NCBI GenBank assembly: GCA_013002625.1
Contig: JABDJE010000029.1
Coordinates: forward strand, 1 to 10,366
From: Saprospiraceae bacterium
Lineage (GTDB): Bacteria > Bacteroidota > Bacteroidia > Chitinophagales > Saprospiraceae
Direction of reading: 5' to 3'
Length of the DNA stretch: 10,366 bases
The translations under genes and the position numbers were made by a program. Positions 1 to 5,639 of the stretch are shown here, in pieces. Each line of letters starts with the position of its first letter. Position 1 is the stretch's first letter. A model generated the notes under the pieces. That model worked only from the letters and a program-made list of their open reading frames with translations. It did no database searches and was not told the origin of the DNA.

Positions 1-668
1 GCTCAGAGATCCAAGATGGTAAAGAAATTGAAGGTCTGAGCCCTGGTGCTTACGAAGTATATATTCAGGATTCCAACGGCTGTTCTTCTGAAGTTCAAAA
101 CATTCAAATCGGTGAACCAGATCCCATAAGCGTAAGTTTGGGCAATGATCAACAACTTAATTTTGAAGACGCATTCACCATAGAAGCCTTGATTAATATT
201 CTCATATCAGATGTTGGTGATATCACATGGTCTGACCTCAATGGTATCTTGGGTGTGGAAGATTTGGTTTACTCTTCAATCGCAACCGAGGACAATACCA
301 TAGCCGTTGAAATTGAAGACATCAATGGATGTATTGCAATTGATGAAATCAATATCAGAGTTGAGGAACAAGATGTTGAAATTTATATCTCAAATATTTT
401 CAGTCCGTTCAGTCAAGACCGCAATGCTTCATTTACCATTCAGAATACGGCTTCTATCGAACGCATAAATGCTGTCTACATCTATGACCGTTGGGGCAAT
501 TTGGTTTATACTCAGGAAAATGTAATACCGGAAGAATCATTCGAAGTTTGGAATGGCAATTTTGGTGACGCCCCAGCTGAACAAGGTGTGTATGTGTACC
601 TTATCGAACTCATGCATGAGAATGGTAATGAAGCCATATTAGTTGGTGATGTAACTTTGGTACGATAG
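1..668 (+). CDS. Secreted surface protein with T9SS type B (gliding motility-associated) C-terminal domain, 5' partial
   Basis: The reading frame is open from base 3 and runs off the left edge, so only the last ~222 residues are visible. Two adhesin-like segments come first. Bases 3-134 resemble a SprB repeat (pattern GxYEVYIQDSNGC followed by IQIGEPDPI), and bases ~290-370 carry a second DINGC segment of the Ig-like type. From ~375 to the stop lies a C-terminal sorting domain of the gliding-motility family: an NIFSPF entry, the hallmark YDRWGNLVY, then WNG, GVYVYLIEL and a final GDVTLVR. Family knowledge: this domain directs proteins through the type IX secretion system to the cell surface or medium. 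The usual SPNGDGxND motif is degenerate here (SPFSQDRNASF). A TTG at 138 could be mistaken for a start, but coding clearly continues upstream. The substrate or adhesion target is unknown because the body of the protein lies outside the window. Confidence 0.9.
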   Translation, partial: SEIQDGKEIEGLSPGAYEVYIQDSNGCSSEVQNIQIGEPDPISVSLGNDQQLNFEDAFTIEALINILISDVGDITWSDLNGILGVEDLVYSSIATEDNTIAVEIEDINGCIAIDEINIRVEEQDVEIYISNIFSPFSQDRNASFTIQNTASIERINAVYIYDRWGNLVYTQENVIPEESFEVWNGNFGDAPAEQGVYVYLIELMHENGNEAILVGDVTLVR

Positions 669-742
669 AAGGTTACTATTAAAATATATTCTTTCTTATC
701 TTAAAAAAATAATTCTCAGACCGTAACCTTTCTATTTTTTTT
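669..742 (+). terminator. Long-loop inverted repeat with T-tract, possible terminator
   Basis: AAGGTTAC at 669-676, directly after the stop codon, is perfectly complementary to GTAACCTT at 723-730. The next bases end in eight consecutive T (735-742). The position and T-tract suit an intrinsic terminator for the secreted protein gene. The 46-nt loop is unusually long, so this may be a weak terminator or chance. The rest of the gap to the sigma factor gene holds no convincing TAnnTTTG promoter box. Confidence 0.5.
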
Positions 743-781
743 ACGCTATTCATAGTGTAATGCAAATTGATCAATCATAAG

Positions 782-1312
782 ATGATGACGGATTCTGAAC
801 TTATGGCCAAAGTAAAGCAAGGAGAACTCCGTTTTATGTCGGATATCTTCAACCGTCATCACGTGTCGATATACAACTATTTCAAAAAAATGACTGGGCG
901 ACCCAGTCTGAGTGAAGATCTCACGCAAACAGTTTTTGAAAAAGTCATCAGATCAAAACATGCTTACAATGAGCAATCAGCATTTAAGGCCTGGTTGTTT
1001 AAAATGGCTAAGAATAGTCTTATGGATCATTATCGGTCAAATAAAAAAATGCAGATCACGTATGATAAGATTCCTGAACAAGTCAGCTTTTACGATGACG
1101 ATTCGGAAAAGCTTGATCCAGATCTGAAAGCAAAGGTGCATAATGCACTGAAGAGAATTAAACATGAACACAAAGAAATTCTAATTCTAACCCGCTTTGA
1201 GAACTTGCAATATGCCGAAGCCGCTGCAGTTGTTGGAATCTCCGAAAACGCTGTAAAAGCGCGCGTATTCAGAGCCATTAAAAGTTTTAAAGAAGCTTAT
1301 TATAATTCTTAA
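782..1312 (+). CDS. ECF-type RNA polymerase sigma-70 family sigma factor
   Basis: This 176-residue protein has the two-domain architecture of extracytoplasmic function sigma factors. Sigma region 2 spans residues ~16-88, with the core-binding DLTQTVFEKV stretch (46-55), the AFKAWLFKMAKN segment and DHYRSNKK at its end. A variable acidic linker (~95-115) follows. Sigma region 4 spans ~116-172, with a helix-turn-helix around AAAVVGISENAVKARVFRA (147-165). I chose ATG 782 over the in-frame TTG 767 because TTG would only add five non-conserved residues; ATG 785 is equally possible. The stop lies one base before the next start, so the gene is almost certainly co-translated with the downstream anti-sigma factor. 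Inference: it is released from that membrane partner by an envelope signal and transcribes envelope genes, probably including this operon. Confidence 0.93.
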   Translation: MMTDSELMAKVKQGELRFMSDIFNRHHVSIYNYFKKMTGRPSLSEDLTQTVFEKVIRSKHAYNEQSAFKAWLFKMAKNSLMDHYRSNKKMQITYDKIPEQVSFYDDDSEKLDPDLKAKVHNALKRIKHEHKEILILTRFENLQYAEAAAVVGISENAVKARVFRAIKSFKEAYYNS

Positions 1313-1313
1313 A

Positions 1314-2063
1314 ATGGAAAGAGAAGAAAAAATAATTGCCTACTTATTAAATGAGTTGAACACAGAGGAACGTGCTGATTTTGAATCAGCGATGCACGCA
1401 GACCCTGAACTGAAACAAGCATTTTTGTCATACCAGACTTCGCTAAGCTCTCTGGACAAACTTGCTGCTGAGACACCTTCGATCGAGCTAAAAAGGAAAT
1501 TTGAATCCTTCCTCAAAAATGAAATTGCTAAACCGCAGGCGCATCAAAATAACTTAAGAATCCTATCACCCTTAAAATGGATGGGCGTCGCAGCAAGCAT
1601 CTTATTGGCCGGCTTTTTTCTCAATCAGTTTATCCAGGATGCCCCGACGAATTCTGATTTCAACACAATTAATCCGGAATGGATTCAAACAGTTTCTACT
1701 GGAAAAACAAGTGAACGCATCCAGGCTATACATGAGATTACTGATAAAAATGATCTGGATCCAACGATACTCAAGGCCATTGAGGAGGTTATGTATAATG
1801 ACCAAAGTTCCAATGTCCGTCTTGCAGCGGTTGAATCTCTGGGTCAGTATGTACACCAAAGTGAGGTCCAGCTGATGTTGATCGAAGCACTACAAAAGAT
1901 AGAGACACCCATTATAAAAATTGAAATAATTAACACCCTGACTCAAAACAAGGATGATAAAGCGAAAGATACTTTCGAAGCTATGTTGGCAAAGAATGAC
2001 TTGAATGATGCAGTCCGCAATGAACTGCATACCAATATTAGAAAACTTGAAAACATTTATTAA
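1314..2063 (+). CDS. Membrane anti-sigma factor with periplasmic HEAT-repeat domain
   Basis: This 249-residue protein starts one base after the sigma factor stop. Residues 1-70 form a soluble helical N-terminus (IIAYLLNELNTEERADFE, then HADPELKQAF) typical of cytoplasmic zinc-free anti-sigma domains in Bacteroidota. One membrane helix follows at ~89-107 (MGVAASILLAGFFLNQFI). The C-terminal ~115 residues (from ~132) are helical hairpins with HEAT-repeat character, best seen at NVRLAAVESLGQYV (167-180) and the flanking helices ILKAIEEVM and IIKIEIINTL. Seen: the gene order, the single membrane helix and the repeats. Inferred: the N-terminus sequesters the adjacent ECF sigma factor, and the HEAT part, facing the periplasm, senses or docks a partner, plausibly the solenoid proteins encoded next. 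No cysteine-based zinc anti-sigma motif is visible. Confidence 0.82.
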   Translation: MEREEKIIAYLLNELNTEERADFESAMHADPELKQAFLSYQTSLSSLDKLAAETPSIELKRKFESFLKNEIAKPQAHQNNLRILSPLKWMGVAASILLAGFFLNQFIQDAPTNSDFNTINPEWIQTVSTGKTSERIQAIHEITDKNDLDPTILKAIEEVMYNDQSSNVRLAAVESLGQYVHQSEVQLMLIEALQKIETPIIKIEIINTLTQNKDDKAKDTFEAMLAKNDLNDAVRNELHTNIRKLENIY

Positions 2064-2114
2064 ACCTAACCATAGATCTATACAGGTACTTAATCACATT
2101 TAAAATTTAACCCA

Positions 2115-2879
2115 ATGAAAAATCTTATTCTTTACATATGTCTCCTGGGATTTATTCAGATGCAAGCACAGGAATCCTATACGATCGATGGTGCATCAGG
2201 CGAACTGTATATCCATGAAATCAACAAGGTTACCTTAGTGGGTTCCAACGAATCCAAACTTACTGTTGAAGTGGATGGTAAGCTTTATGAAACACCCGAA
2301 AAATCGAAAGGGCTCAAACTGATTAATCCTGCAGGATACAGCGATAACACTGGTATAGGCTTGCACGTAAGCAAAGACGGTAACAGTTACAGCTTTCGAA
2401 GGATATCAAATAAAAAAGGTAACCGCTACATATTCCATGTGCCTAAAGGGTATCATGTACATTATGAATCTTCAAGTTATAATGCGGGCACATTGCATAT
2501 CAACGATGTAGAAGCGGAACTTGATGTGTCTGCCAACTACAACCGTGTAGAGTTATCTGGGGTAACAGGCCCCATGGCCATCCACTCCGTCTATGGCGGT
2601 ATCGAAGCCAAATTTTCTTCAGTCTCTCAGGAGGGCCCAATATCCTTGTACTCCGTGTACAGTGATGTTGATGTGAGCGTTCCTGCCAACACAAAAGCCA
2701 ACTTTAATTTGAAGGTGAGTTATGGCGATGTATTCTCGGACATTGATCTATCCTACCCACAATCTGAAGATGGATTCAAGCATTTAAATGCAAAGAAATT
2801 CACTGGCCTTATGAATGGCGGAGGCGTGGATTTCACCCTTAAATCAGGCTACAATAATGTTTATCTCAGAAAACAGTAA
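2115..2879 (+). CDS. Exported beta-solenoid protein, DUF4097-like (paralogue 1)
   Basis: This 254-residue protein has a signal peptide at residues 1-19, ending QMQAQ, so it is exported to the periplasm or cell surface. The first half is beta-rich. The second half shows a tyrosine ladder: SYNAG (Tyr122), NYNRV (142), VYGGI (160), VYSDV (182), SYGDV (203) and GYNNVYLR (246), with spacings of about 18-22 residues. This is what a right-handed beta-solenoid of the DUF4097 / putative auto-transporter adhesin type looks like. The C-terminus (GGG, then NNVYLRKQ) matches the downstream gene's C-terminus (GG, then SNVYLRGN), so the two are tandem paralogues. It sits 51 bp after the anti-sigma gene and 10 bp before its paralogue, within the same likely operon. 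The function is unknown; a structural or signalling role at the envelope is inferred from the sigma/anti-sigma context. Confidence 0.8.
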   Translation: MKNLILYICLLGFIQMQAQESYTIDGASGELYIHEINKVTLVGSNESKLTVEVDGKLYETPEKSKGLKLINPAGYSDNTGIGLHVSKDGNSYSFRRISNKKGNRYIFHVPKGYHVHYESSSYNAGTLHINDVEAELDVSANYNRVELSGVTGPMAIHSVYGGIEAKFSSVSQEGPISLYSVYSDVDVSVPANTKANFNLKVSYGDVFSDIDLSYPQSEDGFKHLNAKKFTGLMNGGGVDFTLKSGYNNVYLRKQ

Positions 2880-2889
2880 AATCACAGCT

Positions 2890-3657
2890 ATGAAATATAT
2901 CCTCACTTGTTTGATTGCCTGTTTATGTATTTCAATACAGGCACAAGAAAATACTACGAACTATGTTCTGAAAAATAGCGATCTGAAAATAAAATCCGAT
3001 TATGCCAGCATTCTAATTGAATCCAGCAAAACTGATCAACTTGAGTTGGTAACCAATGCGACTTTAAATGGGGTTCAAATGGCTGACCTGCTCGATGTGG
3101 ATTGGGATTCTAATTCCCAAACACTTCTGATCAGCGCAAACTTTAAAAAAGTCAAAAAAATGTCAAAGGCTGAGCTCGACAAATTAATGGAGGAAGCAGA
3201 TTGTGAAGAGATAAAATCTTCATGGAAGAAGAATGGAAATGCATGGGGGAATTATAATTTCAATACGGAGGTTGTTGTCAGAGTGCCGAAACAAGTAAGC
3301 AGTCTGAATATCAATTCAACCTATGGAAGTATTGATGTTAACCACAAAGCTCAAACCCTGCATTTGTTTAGCACCTATGGCTCGGTAGAAGTTCAACCCA
3401 ACACAGGATGTAACAACTGTGATCTTGAATCCACTTATGGCTCTGTCTCATTGAATGCAAACTCAAAAGCCAACTCAGATATTACCCTTCAAAGCAACTA
3501 TGGAGATATTTATACAGATATTGATTTTGACATTAATAAAGAGAAAAGTGAAAATGAAATGTTCCATTCGGTTATTGTAGGTACACTGAATAAAGGTGGT
3601 CAACAGAAAATACATTTGAGATCGGATTACAGCAATGTTTATTTGCGCGGAAACTAA
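2890..3657 (+). CDS. Exported beta-solenoid protein, DUF4097-like (paralogue 2)
   Basis: This 255-residue protein has a signal peptide at residues 1-19 (cleavage after SIQAQ). ATG 2890 was chosen because the longer in-frame start at 2815 would place ~25 residues ahead of the signal peptide and overlap the upstream gene. The N-terminal third carries the beta strands of the family and a Lys/Glu-rich helical insert (~87-115) absent from paralogue 1. Four solenoid rungs follow with near-identical motifs: STYGSIDV (Tyr145), STYGSVEV (163), STYGSVSL (183) and SNYGDIYTDID (204). A last rung, SDYSNVYLR (Tyr247), closes the protein. Cys174 and Cys177 form a CNNC pair in one loop and could be a disulfide. 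It is the last gene before a strong terminator, so the operon is sigma, anti-sigma, solenoid, solenoid. The biochemical role is not known. Confidence 0.82.
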   Translation: MKYILTCLIACLCISIQAQENTTNYVLKNSDLKIKSDYASILIESSKTDQLELVTNATLNGVQMADLLDVDWDSNSQTLLISANFKKVKKMSKAELDKLMEEADCEEIKSSWKKNGNAWGNYNFNTEVVVRVPKQVSSLNINSTYGSIDVNHKAQTLHLFSTYGSVEVQPNTGCNNCDLESTYGSVSLNANSKANSDITLQSNYGDIYTDIDFDINKEKSENEMFHSVIVGTLNKGGQQKIHLRSDYSNVYLRGN

Positions 3658-3686
3658 TTTTGAATAAAAAAGTTGGTAATACTAAG

Positions 3687-3714
3687 GGCCAAAACCTTGT
3701 TTTGGTCTTTTTTT
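3687..3714 (+). terminator. Intrinsic terminator of the sigma/anti-sigma/solenoid operon
   Basis: GGCCAAAA (3687-3694) pairs with TTTTGGTC (3700-3707), with one G-U pair, around a CCTTG loop. Outward A-T and G-U pairs extend the stem through 3684-3710. Seven T follow directly (3708-3714). It lies 30 bp after the second solenoid gene. The rest of the gap to the next gene (to 3861) shows no recognisable feature. Confidence 0.88.
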
Positions 3715-3861
3715 ATGTATTGATAATTTAACTGATTAGGGTCTATACCTACTTCAAAATGTTTAATTCAGGCATTAATTGATACATAATGTCCTTTTAT
3801 TCCATTTTTGGCGCAATCTATGCAGTAAGAAGGTTTGGGTTTAATGAAATAAAATTTGAGA

Positions 3862-4458
3862 ATGAAAACATTACTTCTACTGGCAAGCTGCCTGATAAGC
3901 TTTCAATTTATTGGAGCTCAAAATGATGCGACCATAAGCGCATATGATGACGAGGATATAGAATTTTTATTTAATTCGGTTGGTTTGGAAGTTTTTAAAT
4001 TTCCATTTACCTCTGAATCAAATGAAAGCCTAAATATTATTATTCAAGAATATAAAAATGGCAAGAAGGTTCAGGAGATTGATCTATATCAACAGTTTCT
4101 CCCGATGTTCAAGGTTTTGAATCAACCGGCCAAGGACTTTTTCAAACCTTTGGATGGCACCAATCCATCATGGGTGAAGTTTTATATAGACACAAACAAG
4201 AATGAACTGGTCTCAACGGTCAGAACAGGTAAAATAGAAAAGAAGTATACATTTGATATATCAGGATTAAAGTTCAGCCAAAGCAGATCTTTCGATTATG
4301 TTAAAACTGAGATTGACGAACGTATGCCTCTATTTACCTTCTATGGAATAAACGATGGAAAATTACTGGTATTTCCAGGTAATGCGAAAGTTAAAGATGT
4401 ATTGCCATTGTACAGCCATGTGATTGTTTTCTATGCAGAACCATTTATGATTTTCTAG
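3862..4458 (+). CDS. Secreted protein of unknown function
   Basis: This 198-residue protein has a clear N-terminal signal peptide (MKTLLLLASCLISF, cleavage after ~FIGAQ, residue 20). I chose ATG 3862 rather than TTG 3856 because it directly starts the signal peptide. The mature part is a mixed alpha/beta sequence with no family motif I recognise. It has an acidic start (YDDEDIEF), many aromatic residues and a hydrophobic end (HVIVFYAEPFMIF). The hydrophobic C-terminus is too short for a membrane anchor followed by a tail and does not look like a T9SS sorting domain. It stands alone, 204 bp after the previous gene and downstream of a terminator, so it should have its own promoter. It is probably periplasmic or outer-membrane associated; nothing more can be said. 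Confidence 0.72.
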   Translation: MKTLLLLASCLISFQFIGAQNDATISAYDDEDIEFLFNSVGLEVFKFPFTSESNESLNIIIQEYKNGKKVQEIDLYQQFLPMFKVLNQPAKDFFKPLDGTNPSWVKFYIDTNKNELVSTVRTGKIEKKYTFDISGLKFSQSRSFDYVKTEIDERMPLFTFYGINDGKLLVFPGNAKVKDVLPLYSHVIVFYAEPFMIF

Positions 4459-4525
4459 TTTCCAATTAAAGCCTCACAGTAAAAAAAAAAATTGTTTTTC
4501 TTACTACCTTCAAAGGGCAAAATTT

Positions 4526-4978
4526 ATGCTTATGCTCTACGAAGCTGCTATTGAAATACAAAAACACTTCGCCTTCATTTCAGCCCTATTATGTGGCTTT
4601 TCAATTACCTTTTTAATTGGATTATTACAACTAAAAAAAGTCGAAGTCAAACGCACTTTAAGGTGGTGTCTTATCTCTACAACTTCGGCGAGTTTTGCTT
4701 TATTGATATCGACTTTTGCAAGCCTGGGTGGCGCCATTTGGTTGAGTGAGCGTCCTCAATTGGTTACAGCGCAAACAGCCATAAAATCCCCAGAACTCAG
4801 CGGCGCTTATTCATGGGGGTTGATCAGCTTATATATTGGATTATTTGCACTTATACTTACCATTGGATTAAGCGGTAGACTTCATTCAAAGTTTGTTGGT
4901 AGAATGACGATGAGTATTGCTCTAATAAGTTTTATTTTAATCTTATTCTTTTGGCTTTTTGTAGTTAGAATCGATTAA
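4526..4978 (+). CDS. Small four-helix integral membrane protein, unknown function
   Basis: This 150-residue protein is hydrophobic throughout, with four predicted membrane helices at about 15-36, 47-72, 97-116 and 127-147. A basic loop (KKVEVKRTLRW, residues 37-47) lies between helices 1 and 2. A more polar loop at ~74-95 sits between helices 2 and 3, and Arg/Lys residues lie near 118-126. By the positive-inside rule both ends are probably periplasmic. ATG 4526 and ATG 4532 are both possible starts. The gene ends four bases before the GyrI-like gene, so the two are probably co-transcribed. An A11 run (4481-4491) lies shortly upstream. I do not recognise a named family. Confidence 0.75.
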   Translation: MLMLYEAAIEIQKHFAFISALLCGFSITFLIGLLQLKKVEVKRTLRWCLISTTSASFALLISTFASLGGAIWLSERPQLVTAQTAIKSPELSGAYSWGLISLYIGLFALILTIGLSGRLHSKFVGRMTMSIALISFILILFFWLFVVRID

Positions 4979-4982
4979 TGGT

Positions 4983-5612
4983 ATGAAACACGAATGGAAG
5001 AAAAAAGACAAAAATCTATACCTCCCTCCTACCCGACCGGTTTTTATAGATGTCCCAGAGCTTCAGTTTATTACAATAAAAGGTGAAGGCAATCCTGGTG
5101 GTGATCTTTTTGCAGAACATGTTGCATCCTTATATGCTATGGCCTATGGCATCAAAATGAGTCCTAAAAAAGGAATTGAGTTAGCAGGTTATATTGATTA
5201 TACCGTCTACCCATTGGAAGGCATTTGGGATCTTAACGATGAAGCCAAACTTACCTATGAAGGTAGCTTTAATAAGGATGACTTGATTTACACATTAATG
5301 ATTCGTCAACCTCATTTTGTTACTCAAGACTATTTTTCAACAATACAGCAAATGGTTATGGTAAAAAAGAAAGAACTCCCGATTTCTGATATTACATTTG
5401 AAAAGATCAAAGACGGGCCTTCCATTCAAATGTTACATATTGGAAGTTATGATACCGAGCCTGAAAGTTTTGAAAAAATGGAAGCATTTACAAAAAGTGA
5501 AGGATTGAAACGTATATCCAAAACACATAGGGAAATATATCTGTCTGATGCCAGAAGAGTAAGTCCTGAAAAGCTAAAAACGGTATTACGGTTTAAAGTA
5601 GAGTCAGAGTAA
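4983..5612 (+). CDS. GyrI-like small-molecule-binding domain protein
   Basis: This 209-residue stand-alone protein belongs to the GyrI-like (SOUL/BacR effector-binding superfamily) group. Features typical of the family run through its whole length: VPELQFITIKGEGNPGG near the N-terminus, EHVASLYAMAYGIKM (44-58), YTVYPLEGIWD (73-83), MIRQPHFVT, MLHIGSYDTEP, and the terminal signature HREIYLSDARRVSPEKLKTV. Family knowledge: these domains bind, and in some members hydrolyse, small hydrophobic or cationic molecules; related domains are the sensory part of MerR/AraC regulators. There is no DNA-binding domain here and no signal peptide, so it is a soluble cytoplasmic protein. It follows the membrane protein by four bases and precedes the hybrid kinase by 27 bases. 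Its link to the kinase pathway is only positional. Confidence 0.86.
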   Translation: MKHEWKKKDKNLYLPPTRPVFIDVPELQFITIKGEGNPGGDLFAEHVASLYAMAYGIKMSPKKGIELAGYIDYTVYPLEGIWDLNDEAKLTYEGSFNKDDLIYTLMIRQPHFVTQDYFSTIQQMVMVKKKELPISDITFEKIKDGPSIQMLHIGSYDTEPESFEKMEAFTKSEGLKRISKTHREIYLSDARRVSPEKLKTVLRFKVESE

Positions 5613-5639
5613 TTACCTTTATCGAAGAAAAGAAAAATC

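Noticed and set aside
767..781. TTG start five codons upstream for the sigma factor
   Set aside because: ATG 782 gives the normal family start, and the five extra residues show no conservation-like pattern.
746..928. Minus-strand open frame across the sigma factor start
   Set aside because: It is antisense to a clear sigma region 2 and its product has no recognisable motif; similar antisense and out-of-frame openings at 912-1127, 1090-1278, 1602-1859, 1639-1875, 2500-2694, 4537-4737 and 6004-6264 are rejected for the same reason.
2815..2889. Longer start for the second solenoid gene
   Set aside because: It would overlap the previous gene by 65 bp and put 25 non-conserved residues in front of a good signal peptide; ATG 2890 is far better.
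2911..2922. Possible lipobox (LIAC) in the second solenoid signal peptide
   Set aside because: Cleavage there would leave only ten residues of signal sequence; the cleavage region at SIQAQ fits an ordinary signal peptide better.
3319..3507. Short repeated DNA (ACCTATGG-like) as a CRISPR or tandem repeat
   Set aside because: The units are 54-63 bp apart, in frame and diverged at the DNA level; they encode protein solenoid rungs.
4492..4512. TTG and TACCTTCA as a promoter before the membrane-protein gene
   Set aside because: The two boxes are only 10 nt apart, much shorter than the 17-23 nt expected, and the leader would be extremely short.
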